Shown here: in pieces, positions 44,994-54,232 of the stretch
How positions within the stretch are numbered: the first letter of the stretch is position 1
Layout of the letters: every line of letters starts with the position of its first letter
DNA from: Nocardia altamirensis NBRC 108246
GTDB taxonomy: Bacteria > Actinomycetota > Actinomycetes > Mycobacteriales > Mycobacteriaceae
DNA: 64,000 nt
Reading direction: 5' to 3'
NCBI RefSeq assembly: GCF_001612685.1
Contig: NZ_BDAY01000050.1
Coordinates: forward strand, 34,521-98,520
Position numbers and translations under genes: made by a program
The notes under the pieces: generated by a model
Databases searched by the model: none
Seen by the model: only the letters and a program-made list of their open reading frames with translations
What the model was told of the DNA's origin: nothing

Positions 44994-45944
44994 ATGACCC
45001 GTGACCGCCGCCACAAGGCCGCGATCCGCACCCACCAAGCCGCGACCGGAGTCTCCTACATGGTGGCCCGTCGGCAACTCGATAGTCTCGGTTCGCCTGC
45101 AGCGACGTCCGACGAGGTTCCGGCCGGGGTGGAGATTCTGCCGCCGTTGAGCAGCTGGACTAGGCCCGTGCAATGCCGATGGTGGGCTGAGACGGCAGCT
45201 AGACACGGACCGCTGATGGTGGTGAACGTCAGCAGCGGGGCGCGGTGGTGGGATCTCGACGATCTGGTCCGTGGCGTCGCCGGAGCCACGCAGGACCGAC
45301 CTCCCGAGGAACGCGATCTGTGGATCAATCTCGGTGGCAGTTCGTATTTCGTGACCAAGCGCGAACACCTTCCCGGCATGGCCGAGGTCCTGGCCGCCGC
45401 GGGCGCGCTGTCGCGGCTCACGGTGCGTGCGGTACCTGACGCGGCCCACTGCGAACACCGCAGTTGCCGCCGGCGCCGAGGAGAGCCCGCGGAGCCGGGG
45501 CCGGCGAAGCCCCGGCGGCCTGCCGTGCGTCCCTCGGTGGAGCATGCACCGATGCTCGGCTTGGCTGAGGTGATGCAGCTCCATCCGCATCTGACTTACT
45601 TCGGTGTGGGTGCCTACCGTCGCTCTGGCCAGACACCCGCGCAGTGGAACGCCGAAGTCGCTGAGGGGCGAACGCAGCTCGTTTCGCACGAGCCTTCGGT
45701 GGTGGCACTCGCTACCTGGCTGCGAGAGAATGTCATGCCGATCAAGACGCCCAAGGTCGGCAGCTATGGCATGAAGCATTTGGTGGAGAACGCGCTCGGC
45801 ACATACGTTTCCAACGGCGAACTTATCGCCGCGGCTCTGATCGCCTCCTATCCGCACCGCTACATCACCGGCCCGAACCTCCTGCTCGGGATGAGCGCAC
45901 GAGACATAAAACGGATCAGGGCCACCAGGCAGGCCACCGGATAG
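44994..45944 (+). CDS. hypothetical plasmid protein
   Basis: The third of three nearby ATGs is chosen since GGAG lies six bases before it; this gives 316 residues. The N terminus (HQAATGVSYMVARRQL) recurs in many actinobacterial plasmid proteins. The centre has a basic linker with a CEHRSC pair. The C-terminal half is helical. The function is unknown. Confidence 0.65.
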   Translation: MTRDRRHKAAIRTHQAATGVSYMVARRQLDSLGSPAATSDEVPAGVEILPPLSSWTRPVQCRWWAETAARHGPLMVVNVSSGARWWDLDDLVRGVAGATQDRPPEERDLWINLGGSSYFVTKREHLPGMAEVLAAAGALSRLTVRAVPDAAHCEHRSCRRRRGEPAEPGPAKPRRPAVRPSVEHAPMLGLAEVMQLHPHLTYFGVGAYRRSGQTPAQWNAEVAEGRTQLVSHEPSVVALATWLRENVMPIKTPKVGSYGMKHLVENALGTYVSNGELIAAALIASYPHRYITGPNLLLGMSARDIKRIRATRQATG

Positions 45945-46018
45945 CAGTGGCGGGCCGAGGACTTCGTCGATGCTCCAACGGCCGCGTGGGGCTCGTGCGC
46001 GGGTTTCGGCCGCGGCAG

Positions 46019-46408
46019 TTACTCATGTGATTCGGCGGGAGTCTCGAGTGCCTTGTCCAGGTCGGTGAGGGCCTGGTTGAGATCACGGCTTTCTTCTTCG
46101 TAGCGTAGGGCGATCAATTGCACGTGGCCGATGAGTGTTCCGAATATCTGGTCCACCGTGTCGAGGGTGAAGGGCAGGCCCGGCAGGTGCGGATGCTCCC
46201 ACCACTCGGCGGGATCGGCGTAGGGCACCGCTGGTGTGGGCAGGGTGCGCAGTTCGGTCAGCTTCTGTGCGACCGCACGCAGGTCGGCGGCTGCGGAGTC
46301 CGCGGTTCGGCAGCCCTGGCGCCACACGTGCCGCATGTCCTTGATCACTTCGGCTTCTTCGTCGGGTTCGCCGAATTCGATTGTCTGGCTGGTGATGTCG
46401 CTGTTCAT
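46019..46408 (-). CDS. hypothetical helical protein
   Basis: The 129-residue acidic product has long helices that may form a coiled coil (RYEEESRDLNQALTDLDKAL). Its ATG has AAGGAC upstream. It is the last gene of the minus-strand run ending here. Confidence 0.6.
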   Translation of the reverse strand: MNSDITSQTIEFGEPDEEAEVIKDMRHVWRQGCRTADSAAADLRAVAQKLTELRTLPTPAVPYADPAEWWEHPHLPGLPFTLDTVDQIFGTLIGHVQLIALRYEEESRDLNQALTDLDKALETPAESHE

Positions 46409-46479
46409 CGCGGGTGTCCTTGGATAGGTGGACGCATCCGGGGGTTGGCTGGGTGGACGGCTTGGTCGTGTGGCCGGGC

Positions 46480-47391
46480 TTAGTTGCCGTCGGCGGCGTG
46501 TCGCGGTGCGGGGCCAGGGCTATACCCCGGTGCGCCGGTCGCGGAGTGTTCGCCGCGGTGATCGTCAGGGCTGGCGTTCTCGGCGAGGATCCTGGTCACG
46601 ATGTTCTTCTCCTCGGCGTTGAGCGGTCGGTTGCGGGGATCGCGGCTCTGGCTGAGATACCACTCGCGATTCTGATCCCAGACGCGGCGTTCGGGCCCGT
46701 CATCGATGGCCGCGCGCGCGGCTTTCCTGGTGGTTCGGGTGGCGATGGTGGCACCTCGCAGATCGACGACGTCCCATCGGCGCTCGGTGACACGCTTGAC
46801 GGTCCATTCGGTCGGCGGGTGCAAAAGGTATTGGCGGGCGGCGTTCTCGAACGCCTGCATCTGCGCTGAGAGCGGCGGTGCGGCAGGAGTGCGGGCCATG
46901 TCGCCCAGCAGAGCGTTGGCGTTGGTGCAGACGATGGTGAGGTAGTGGCGCATCGCGGCGGCGGTGTCGGTGGTGTCGGGGTAGTCCAGGGGTTTCGATC
47001 CGCTGGTGACGGCGAGTAGGCGCTGGTGTGCGCCGTTGTTGCGGATCAGGATGTGGTAGCCGGTGTCGTCGTGGGCGTCGTCGCCGAGTAGTTGCAGGTG
47101 CAGGCGCGGGTCACCGGTCAGCACCTGGCGGTTGCGGGCGGCGGTAATCAGCTCGGCCAGGTCTTCGCCGGGTGCCTCACGGGTGAGGCGGGGCAGCAGG
47201 GCGTCGAGGTCGTCGATTGTGTCGATGTCGGCGGTGACCACCCAGCGGGCGAACGCGTCCTCGTCGATGGCGAACTCGCCCAGATCGGCGGGGACGGTGA
47301 CGGTGAACCCGGCGACCACGACCGCGTCGGTGTCGGTGCTCGCGGGTGGGTGTGCGCTGGTGGTGTCATCTGGGGTGCGGGTGGGTGGCAT
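46480..47391 (-). CDS. hypothetical protein
   Basis: AAGGAG precedes the ATG, giving 303 residues. The N-terminal 25 residues are Thr/Pro-rich; the rest is an unknown alpha/beta protein with a Trp/Arg-rich C-terminal part. The frame is open upstream into the damaged paralogue, so the two may once have been, or still be, one fused gene. Confidence 0.6.
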   Translation of the reverse strand: MPPTRTPDDTTSAHPPASTDTDAVVVAGFTVTVPADLGEFAIDEDAFARWVVTADIDTIDDLDALLPRLTREAPGEDLAELITAARNRQVLTGDPRLHLQLLGDDAHDDTGYHILIRNNGAHQRLLAVTSGSKPLDYPDTTDTAAAMRHYLTIVCTNANALLGDMARTPAAPPLSAQMQAFENAARQYLLHPPTEWTVKRVTERRWDVVDLRGATIATRTTRKAARAAIDDGPERRVWDQNREWYLSQSRDPRNRPLNAEEKNIVTRILAENASPDDHRGEHSATGAPGYSPGPAPRHAADGN

Positions 47392-48181
47392 CGGATCTCC
47401 TTGGTGCACAGGGTGAACCGCGTCCGGTGCGGGGCCGGGGGTTCGGGTGCCGTTGGCGATGGCCTCGTATCGGTTGGCCTCGCGGCGGTAGTGGTCGTGT
47501 TCGGTGGTGAGCCGGGTGTTGAGGGCGGTGAGTTCGTTTGCGATCTCGCTTGCGCGATCGGCGGCGGGCCCGCGCATGCGCTGGGCGTGGTGTACTGCGG
47601 CGACGCGGTGCAGCGTGGCCGGGTCGGGGCGGGTGGTGAAATGGGTGAGCAGGGCGCGGACCACGGCGGCCATGTAGCGGTGGGTCTTGTTGGGGGCGTT
47701 TTTCGCTGGTATCGGTGGCCCGGCGGCAGTTGATGCGACCGGTCGGGATGGAGTCGATCGCGGTGATGTCGAGTGCGGTTGTGGTCCCGACGATTTCGAT
47801 GCCGTTGATGACGGGTTTGTTCGCGCGGTCGTGTTCGCTGGGTAGGTGTTCGTGCTCGGCGCCGTGGTAGACGTCGACGGTGGTGATAGCGGTTTGGTCG
47901 GCGGCCGCGGAGATGGCTACAGTCCATGTGCCCGACAGTCGTGCGCCGGTGAGGGTGTAGTAGCTGAAGCCGGTGGTCCAGTCGGTGAGCAGGGTGCCGC
48001 GCGCGACGCCGAATCCGGCTCCCACGTCGAGTTCGATCGCTGCGGGCTCGGCGGGCACGGGCCGACACGGCCGTACCGGTGTCCCGTGTGGCAGACCGCG
48101 ATCGAGCAGCGAGGTGCCGGTGTCGAGCAGCGGTCGTCGGCAGGCCGGGCATCGGATGGGGTTGGTGGTTGACTCTGTCAT
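47392..48181 (-). pseudogene. frameshifted paralogue of 48260-49039
   Basis: The first 160 codons match the neighbour closely (CPACRRPLLDTG start, DWTTGFSYYTLTG, VINGIEIVGTT). Near 47700 the frame changes: an A5 run has one A too many, and the following frame again matches the neighbour (VVRALLTHF and HYRREANRYEAIANGT). With the extra A removed the frame runs on without stop into the gene at 47391. This is either a true frameshift or a homopolymer sequencing error. Confidence 0.7.
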
Positions 48182-48259
48182 CGAGATTCTTCCGATCGCG
48201 TAGAGGCAGGAGTTGGGCGTGGCGGCCGGGTGGCCGTGAACGGTGAGGGGCGTCAGGAC

Positions 48260-49039
48260 TCAGTTGTCGATGAGGGCGTTCTGCGGTGCGGGGCCGGGGG
48301 ATCGGGTGCCGTTGGCGATGGCCTTGTATCGGGTGGCCTCGCGGCGGTAGTGATCGCGGTTGTCGGTGAGCCGTGCGGTCGGATCGGCGAGTTCGTTGCC
48401 GATCTCGGTCACGCGGTGGGTGGCGTGGACGCGCATCTGCTCGGCGTGGTGTCGTGCGGCCACGCGATGCAGGGTGGCGAGGTCGGGCCGGTCGGTGAAG
48501 TGGGTGAGTAGTGCGCGGATGACTGCGGTCATGCGCTGGCGGGTCTTGAGCGGGGCGCTCTCGAAGTCCTGGGCGGCGAGCTGGCAGTTGATGCGGGCGG
48601 TGTCGAGGCTGTCGATGGTGGTGATGTCGAGTGCGTATGTGGCACCGGCGATTTCGATGTTGTTGATGACGGGATTGTTCGCGCGGGATTGTTCGCGGCC
48701 GATGGTGTCGTGGTGTTCGCCGTAGTAGACGTCGATGGTGGCGATGCTGGTTTGGTCGGCGGCCGCGGTGATGAGCACTGTCCAGGTGCCGCGAAGCCGT
48801 GGTTCGGTGAGGGTGTAGTAGCTGTAGCCGGTGGTCCAGTCGGTGCGGACGGTGCCTCGGGCGGTGCCGAATTCGGTGCCCAGGTCGAGTTCGATCGGTG
48901 TGGGTTCGGCGGGAACCGGCTGGCATGGGCGGCCTGGGGTGGCGTGTGGCCAGCCATGGTCGAGTAGCTCTTCGCCGGTGTCGAGTAACGGGCGTCGGCA
49001 TGCCGGGCACTGGAGAGTTTGTGCGCGGGCGATCCTCAT
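48260..49039 (-). CDS. hypothetical zinc-ribbon protein (intact paralogue)
   Basis: AGGAGA precedes the ATG. The 259-residue product has CPACRRP near the start, a strand-rich central domain (DWTTGYSYYTL, RGTWTVLITAAADQ) and a helical C-terminal part. It arose by tandem duplication with the copy downstream. The function is unknown. Confidence 0.65.
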   Translation of the reverse strand: MRIARAQTLQCPACRRPLLDTGEELLDHGWPHATPGRPCQPVPAEPTPIELDLGTEFGTARGTVRTDWTTGYSYYTLTEPRLRGTWTVLITAAADQTSIATIDVYYGEHHDTIGREQSRANNPVINNIEIAGATYALDITTIDSLDTARINCQLAAQDFESAPLKTRQRMTAVIRALLTHFTDRPDLATLHRVAARHHAEQMRVHATHRVTEIGNELADPTARLTDNRDHYRREATRYKAIANGTRSPGPAPQNALIDN

Positions 49040-49115
49040 TCGATTCTCCTGATCGGGTTATCAGATTGGGGGACAGTCGCTTTCGCGGTGGTATCGCTGC
49101 CCAAGGCAGTCGTCG

Positions 49116-49589
49116 CTATGCCGTGGAGATGGCCGGGGGTTGTGGAGGTTCGTCGGTGACGGCGCGGGGTGCGTCGCGGTCGAATCGGCGCAATTGCGCG
49201 GTGTCGAGGCGGGCGAATTTCTCGCCGAGGATCCCCTCGGCGGTGAAGTGATAGACCGAGTGCGCGTCGCTGACGTGGCGGTTTGGTAGGGCGTGGGAGG
49301 CCATGTAGCGGTAGCCGCCGATATCGGTCGCGATGGCATCGGGAGGCCAGTCGAAGGCCTGGACGGTGAAGCTCTCTGCGCGCACGTGCACGAGGCCGCT
49401 CTTCTGGCCGGGGCGACGCAGCAGATAGCGCTGCTGGAAGCCGGAGGCTTGGCGTTCATAGGCGCAGTCGTCACACCACGCGAGCAGGCCGTCGTGACAC
49501 GGGAACACGACGTAGCCCTCGCCGTGGGCGCTGGTGATGGAGCCGTGATAGGCGGCGAATGACCCGATGACCGGCGGGGTGTCGACCAT
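49116..49589 (-). CDS. hypothetical protein with CxxC
   Basis: GGAGG precedes the ATG. The 157-residue product has CHDGLLAWCDDC, a possible metal site, and aromatic-rich strands. Not recognised. Confidence 0.6.
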   Translation of the reverse strand: MVDTPPVIGSFAAYHGSITSAHGEGYVVFPCHDGLLAWCDDCAYERQASGFQQRYLLRRPGQKSGLVHVRAESFTVQAFDWPPDAIATDIGGYRYMASHALPNRHVSDAHSVYHFTAEGILGEKFARLDTAQLRRFDRDAPRAVTDEPPQPPAISTA

Positions 49590-49643
49590 GATGGACCTCC
49601 GAGGTGGAGAAGGGGACGAGCGGGGCTGGCTCGTCTTGTGCGG

Positions 49644-50396
49644 TCAGTTGTCGCTGGTCGGGTCGACGGGGGCGGCGTGCTCGGGGGCCAGGTGCACGGT
49701 GGCGGAGTAGCCGCCTTCGTCGGGGTCGACGAGTTCCCACTCGCCGACGACGATGTAGCCGTTCTCGGCCAGCATCTGCGTCGCTTTCTCCGGGGTGATG
49801 TCGTCGGGCAGACGCTCGTCGCCTCCGGGGTAGGAGTCGACGGGCGGCATGTGCTCGTCGGCGGGATCGGAGACGTCGATCTCGGCGCTGTAGGAGGAGA
49901 AGGCGGCGCGAAACTCTTTGGCGGGCATCGGGGTTCCTTCGGTCGGTGTGGGGTGGGTGCGGTGGTAGTCCTCGAAGGCGCGGCAGTAGGCGGCGAGGAA
50001 ATCGGTGGGGTCGGTGCCTTCGCCGACGGGTTCGTCGGTGGCGCGTTCGTAGATCGAGACCGACCACTCGGTGATGTCGTCGCGGTTGGTGGCCAGGTTG
50101 TGGTCGGTGCTGGTCGCGATCAGGTACAGCGTGTTGTCGGGGTCGTGGGTGGGACACAGGTCCGATTCGATCGCCCACAGCGTCATGCCGCCGTTGTCGC
50201 GGATGAACGGGTGCGCGCCCAAGGTGGTGAGAATCTGGAATTCGTGCTGGTAGAGCTGTCGCAGCTCGGCGGCCGCCGCATCCCAGCGGGCGTTGCGTTC
50301 GGCAAGCGCGGTTGCCTCGCGTTCGGCGAGTTGGGCCGCGTCGCGTTCGGCGAGTTCGGCCGCGTCTTGTGTGTCCTTGGACTGTTGCATCATCAT
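49644..50396 (-). CDS. hypothetical acidic protein, first gene of operon E
   Basis: The ATG (third Met of MMMQ is also possible) has AAAGGGG upstream; the product has 250 residues. It starts with a charged heptad-like coiled coil (AELAERDAAQLAEREA) and continues into an acidic alpha/beta region ending in YIVVGEWELVDP. Palindrome E lies 45 bases upstream. Confidence 0.65.
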   Translation of the reverse strand: MMMQQSKDTQDAAELAERDAAQLAEREATALAERNARWDAAAAELRQLYQHEFQILTTLGAHPFIRDNGGMTLWAIESDLCPTHDPDNTLYLIATSTDHNLATNRDDITEWSVSIYERATDEPVGEGTDPTDFLAAYCRAFEDYHRTHPTPTEGTPMPAKEFRAAFSSYSAEIDVSDPADEHMPPVDSYPGGDERLPDDITPEKATQMLAENGYIVVGEWELVDPDEGGYSATVHLAPEHAAPVDPTSDN

Positions 50397-50440
50397 GCGC
50401 GGCAACCCCTTTCGATTCCGGGAGCGGATCAACACCCATA

Positions 50441-50469
50441 ACATTACACCTAAGAAGGGGTAATGTTCA
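50441..50469 (-). promoter_or_regulatory. palindromic promoter-operator E
   Basis: The palindrome (50441-50466) has three mismatched pairs. On the minus strand TGAACA and TAATGT at 17-bp spacing face the gene at 50396. The rest of the gap up to 50665 holds no gene. Confidence 0.75.
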
Positions 50470-50665
50470 AGAGGTGTGCACCCCGCTCGGTGACGAGGAT
50501 CGGGGTGGGGCCGGTCGGGGCCGACATGACGGTGCCGCCGGGAAGGGGATCTCCGGCGGCACCAGTTCCCGGCGCGGCGGCCGGCAAAGGGGGGATTTGC
50601 CGTGATGTCCGCGGGCGCCAGGTCAGCCGCTCAAGGGGGAGTGAGTAGCTGACCTGTTGCGAATA

Positions 50666-51238
50666 TTACGCCGGGGGTTGCTCAGATCCAGCGATTTCGC
50701 GCCGGGGTTCGGTCTGGGCTGCTGGCTGGCGGTCTGCGGTTTTGCCGGGTCGGTTGCGGGTTCGTTTCACGCGGCCGTGTATCGAGCGCCGGATCGGCGC
50801 TAGTACGCCGTTGGCGTCGCGCAGGGCTTCGACCTTGGCGGCGCACTCGTCGCTACAGGACTGTGCCGAGAGCGGCGGCTCCTCGACCGAGGGGTCACAC
50901 AACGAGCCGGTGAGCGGGGTTCGCCAGTGGTAGCCCCAGGAACTGGGCTGACCGGCCTCGGCGCAGGTCCGTCCGCACCCCGCGCATACCTCGTCCTGCC
51001 ACTGGTCGCGGTGGACAAGCGCGACCCGATCGCACTCGCAGGCGAAGCAGTACACCAGCGAGGCGGCCTCGGTCGGCTTGCGATCGGCGTCGAGGCGGCC
51101 GACGGCACACCCGCAGCAGGCGGTGACGTAGTCGGGGTCAAGGGTCTGCGCGGCTATCTCGGTGAGTCCGCATGCGCAGATGACGTTGCCGGTGTCCGGG
51201 TGCGCGGCGAAGGCGTGCTGGTGTGAGCGGGGGGCCAT
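50666..51238 (-). CDS. hypothetical multi-cysteine zinc protein
   Basis: The ATG overlaps the stop of the upstream gene (TGATG). The 190-residue product has at least six Cys pairs or triplets (CACG, CCGC, CFAC, CAGC, CSDEC), suggesting several zinc ribbons, and a basic C-terminal tail. Confidence 0.65.
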   Translation of the reverse strand: MAPRSHQHAFAAHPDTGNVICACGLTEIAAQTLDPDYVTACCGCAVGRLDADRKPTEAASLVYCFACECDRVALVHRDQWQDEVCAGCGRTCAEAGQPSSWGYHWRTPLTGSLCDPSVEEPPLSAQSCSDECAAKVEALRDANGVLAPIRRSIHGRVKRTRNRPGKTADRQPAAQTEPRREIAGSEQPPA

Positions 51239-52158
51239 CACGAACCCGCCTGCTCGGCCGCCGGGGTGGTGTCGGTCAGTCGCAGCACGTCGCGGGCTGC
51301 TTTGGCGTAGCGGAATCCCTGTGCGATGTGGGCGTGGTGGGCGAGGACACTGCGGCGCTCATCGGCCGCCAGCGCGACGCCGTCGACGGTGGTCAGGGTG
51401 TCGCCGATGTAGATCAGGACGTTGGGACCCAACCCCCACAGGATGGCGTTGATCGCGGCGCCCGCGCCCGCGAGCGGGTTGACCTCGGCGAGATACCAGC
51501 AATAGTCGGCGGGCTCGGCGCCGTGGGCGCGAAAGTGCTGCGCGGTCGAGAGGATCAGGCCGCCGGTGCCTGCGGCGTCGTCGCCGATCCGGGCGCCCGC
51601 CGGTGGCGGCGTCGACTCGATCAAGCGGTCCGGGCGAAGTACCAGCTCGGAGATCAACGCCGCCGCGTCCGGCGGTGTCGGAAATTCGGCGAGGCCGTCG
51701 CGGGCGCCGGAGGAACGCAGGTAGATCAGGACCGTTCCCAGCAGGTCGGCGCTCGAGCGGTCCGGTGCGTGCGGGTAGCCGGTGATCTCGGTCAGGCCCG
51801 CGTGCAGTGCGGCATCGATGACCGCCCGGACTCCGGCGGTGATCTTCGGGTCGGACGGCTCGTCGAGCCACGCACGCAAGGGCTTGGCCGTTTCGACCAG
51901 ATACGGCTCGGCCAGCCAGAACACCGCCCAGACCCGCCGCAGGCACGCGATCAGCGCGTCATCGTCGAGTCCTCGCCACCACAGGCGCGCACGCTCGACC
52001 TCCTCGGGCGAGGGGTGCTCGACGGGCCAGCGCAGGCACAGGGTCGCGACGGTGCCCAGCGCGATGTCGATGCGCTCGCAGGCGTGGCTGGCGGTGGTGT
52101 TCCAGGCTCGGCACACCTGCTCGGCGATGTGGTGGCATCGCTCGGTCGTGCCGGTCAT
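51238..52158 (-). CDS. degenerate N6-adenine methyltransferase-like protein
   Basis: The start overlaps the upstream stop. In this 306-residue protein residues 158-175 (EFPTPPDAAALISELV) and 190-204 (RIGDDAAGTGGLI) match the HsdM/N6-methyltransferase entry and SAM-binding motif I (DPAcGTGGfL), followed by AEVNPLAGAGAAINAILWGLG and IGDTL, as in that family. The catalytic NPPY motif cannot be found. So it probably binds SAM or a type I complex without methylating DNA. A decoy role against restriction is possible. Confidence 0.65.
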   Translation of the reverse strand: MTGTTERCHHIAEQVCRAWNTTASHACERIDIALGTVATLCLRWPVEHPSPEEVERARLWWRGLDDDALIACLRRVWAVFWLAEPYLVETAKPLRAWLDEPSDPKITAGVRAVIDAALHAGLTEITGYPHAPDRSSADLLGTVLIYLRSSGARDGLAEFPTPPDAAALISELVLRPDRLIESTPPPAGARIGDDAAGTGGLILSTAQHFRAHGAEPADYCWYLAEVNPLAGAGAAINAILWGLGPNVLIYIGDTLTTVDGVALAADERRSVLAHHAHIAQGFRYAKAARDVLRLTDTTPAAEQAGS

Positions 52159-52637
52159 CGCGCAGCACCCAGCACGGCGGCGGGATCGTCGAAATCGACT
52201 GTGCGCGCGATCAATTGCACCAGGTCGGGAACGTTGTAGGTGTGCCCTGCCGCGCCGAAGAATCGGCCGTTGATGGCGATTCCGCCGGTGTGTGAGAGCT
52301 GGTGCGCTGTGCGGGTATCGAGCCCGCCCTCGGCGGTACGCGGGACGGTGATCTCGGGCAGGGCGCGCTCGAGCGCATCGATCACCAGGGCCTCGGCAGC
52401 GGGGGAGTAGCTGCGCTGGTGCAGGGTGCCGGAGACGAGGTGGGTCCCCGCGCTGTTGTTCAGCAGGTGGGTGCTGAAGGCCTGCACGGCGTCCTCGGAA
52501 GGGCCGTCGGTCCAGTGCACGGTGACCCAGGTGCTGGTTCCGCGCCCCAGCCGGGCGCCGAACCTCGCGGCGGGCCATTTCTGGCGTAGTGCGATGCGCA
52601 GAATCGCGCTGGTCTCGGTGAACGAATAGTTGGCCAT
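52155..52637 (-). CDS. LPD29-like domain protein
   Basis: The 160-residue product has the pattern of the large polyvalent protein-associated domain 29: ILRIALRQKWPAARFGAR, then a G-T-S-T-W-V-x-V-x-W-T-D-G-P stretch. The domain occurs in plasmid and phage polyvalent proteins that are delivered or expressed during entry. It is first in the operon below palindrome F and is coupled to the methyltransferase-like gene. Confidence 0.65.
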   Translation of the reverse strand: MANYSFTETSAILRIALRQKWPAARFGARLGRGTSTWVTVHWTDGPSEDAVQAFSTHLLNNSAGTHLVSGTLHQRSYSPAAEALVIDALERALPEITVPRTAEGGLDTRTAHQLSHTGGIAINGRFFGAAGHTYNVPDLVQLIARTVDFDDPAAVLGAAR

Positions 52638-52828
52638 GTCTCACTCCTGGGGTAGGCGACACTGCCGCCGTGGGTCGAAAGATGTTGGTGGCGGCCGGAT
52701 CCTGTGCCTGGTGGCGCTGGCCACTGGGCGGCGCCGCGGCAGTGCCGGTGTGGCTGCCGACCGGGCGGACTCGGGAAGTTCAGTGGTCGCGGGTTCGGTC
52801 GAAATCGACCGGGGCGTCAACAGGAACA

Positions 52829-52857
52829 ACATTACACCTAATAAGGTGTAATGTATA
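52829..52857. promoter_or_regulatory. palindromic promoter-operator F
   Basis: The palindrome (52829-52854) has one mismatched pair. TAATGT faces both directions; the minus-strand one has TATACA at 17 bp and leads to 52637, and the plus-strand one could serve the small gene at 52932. Confidence 0.75.
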
Positions 52858-52931
52858 GAGGTGATCTCCTGATTCCCGCCATGCCGAGATTTGTCCGCAC
52901 ACACGGTTGACTGGCGGCTTATATTGCTGAT

Positions 52932-53225
52932 GTGCCAGCTCAGCGCCTCGGCCCTCGGCGATTGGGGAGAGAGGACGGCTGCCCGTACAAGACGCGGGTC
53001 GCCGGCGCCGCCGCGTGCCGAACCTGCGGCGCGCCCATCATCCGCCACACCGAAGGCCGGCCTCGCACCTACTGCGATTCGACCTGCCGCTCCGCCGGGC
53101 ACCGCGGAGCCCGATCCTCGAGCGGCGCCCGCACCCGTGAACTGCCCGCCCGCCCGGCCCGGGACTCGACCGCGGCGACGCGTGACGCGGGTGGCCGCGA
53201 GGAGAAGACCCCGAACCGGGGTTAG
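52932..53225 (+). CDS. small zinc-finger protein
   Basis: A GTG opens 97 codons. CRTCGAPIIRHTEGRPRTYC followed by DSTCR is a C-x2-C...C-x3-C zinc finger of a kind common on actinobacterial plasmids. The tail is Arg-rich and disordered. The ribosome site is poor, so the start is uncertain. Confidence 0.5.
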   Translation: MPAQRLGPRRLGREDGCPYKTRVAGAAACRTCGAPIIRHTEGRPRTYCDSTCRSAGHRGARSSSGARTRELPARPARDSTAATRDAGGREEKTPNRG

Positions 53226-53269
53226 CGCGAATTACGCACTGACTCAGCCGATATCGCTACCGTCGGCCC

Positions 53270-53557
53270 TTACTGCGCGCCCGGATCGTAGCCGGGGATC
53301 GGTGGCATGACGCCACCTCGCCGCATGAACGGCACCGGCTCCTCGGCGGCGACCGCCTTGTCCTCGGCCGAGTTCCACGGCACGTGCGCGTTGTAGAGGA
53401 TGGCCCACTTCCGTGCGTCGTCCCGGTCCTCGAAGGCGGCCAGCTCCTGGCGATAGGCGTACTCGCCGGTCGTGACCACGTAGACCTCCGGGGTGGTGAC
53501 CTCGTCGAGCAGCTCGGCCTCGATCACGGGCTCGGGCACCACCATGTCCTCGCTCAT
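53270..53557 (-). CDS. hypothetical protein
   Basis: The 95-residue product is acidic at the start and has VYVVTTGEYAYRQELAAF, a sheet-helix pattern. Its start overlaps the stop of the gene before it. It is last in operon G. Confidence 0.6.
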   Translation of the reverse strand: MSEDMVVPEPVIEAELLDEVTTPEVYVVTTGEYAYRQELAAFEDRDDARKWAILYNAHVPWNSAEDKAVAAEEPVPFMRRGGVMPPIPGYDPGAQ

Positions 53558-53895
53558 CACATCCACCCCGGAGCGGGGTTGGCGGCGATGTAGTCGCGCA
53601 GCAGTTCCTCGGGGTCGGCGTCGGAATCGATGTCGCTGGGAAAAGACCCCGGAGCGGTCGGGCACAGGCTGTGCCAGCAGTCCTCGGTGAGCGCTTCGCC
53701 GATCAGGCCATCGTTGCGCCACGGCTTGATGTACCAGTGCCGCTTGCGCGCCCGCGAGAGGAAATCCGCGAGGGCGGTGCGCTTGTCGGGGTAGATCTCG
53801 AGCACCCGTTCAGCGCCGCCGGAGTTGAGGTGTGCTGTCAGCACCCAGATCCGGTCATCGTCACCTGCTGCGGGAGGGGTCCGGTCCTTGGTCAT
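53557..53895 (-). CDS. hypothetical protein
   Basis: The 112-residue product includes an acidic C-terminal part and WVLTAHLNSGGAERVLEIY. GAGGAG lies upstream of the ATG; GTG 53901 is an alternative. Not recognised. Confidence 0.6.
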   Translation of the reverse strand: MTKDRTPPAAGDDDRIWVLTAHLNSGGAERVLEIYPDKRTALADFLSRARKRHWYIKPWRNDGLIGEALTEDCWHSLCPTAPGSFPSDIDSDADPEELLRDYIAANPAPGWM

Positions 53896-53897
53896 GA

Positions 53898-54167
53898 TCA
53901 CTGCTCCTCGGAAGTCGGGACGGATCGAAGTGCCGCACGCTGCGCCCGCTCGGGCTGTTCGTGCGCGGTGTCAGCCGGGCAGGTCTCGGCCCGCTTCTCC
54001 TCCTGCGCCATCTGGGCTTCGAACAAGGCAATGAGCGCTCTGGCCTGCGCTGCGGTCATGGTCCCGGTCTCCAGCGCGGTCTCGATCACAGCAGAAAAGC
54101 AGTTTCTCGAATAGCGGATGAGCGAGGCCAACACGAACTTTCGGGACTCGACGTCGTCGATGCTCAT
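53898..54167 (-). CDS. hypothetical helical protein
   Basis: AGGAGAGG precedes the ATG. The 89-residue helical product has a Cys in the first helix and a Glu/Arg-rich tail. Confidence 0.6.
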   Translation of the reverse strand: MSIDDVESRKFVLASLIRYSRNCFSAVIETALETGTMTAAQARALIALFEAQMAQEEKRAETCPADTAHEQPERAQRAALRSVPTSEEQ

Positions 54168-54232
54168 CGACCTCTCCTGGCTGGGTTCGGCGAGCGCAAG
54201 CCCGATGGGCTGGCGCGGGGTGCGGCGCGCGG

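Noticed and set aside
47690..47720. Programmed ribosomal frameshift in the damaged paralogue
   Set aside because: There is no heptamer of the X-XXY-YYZ type in the right frame; one extra A in an A5 run explains it better.
47148..49010. A 620-codon minus-strand frame
   Set aside because: It is a shadow of the paralogous genes at 46480-49039; its product is a low-complexity Arg/His/Pro string with no ribosome site.
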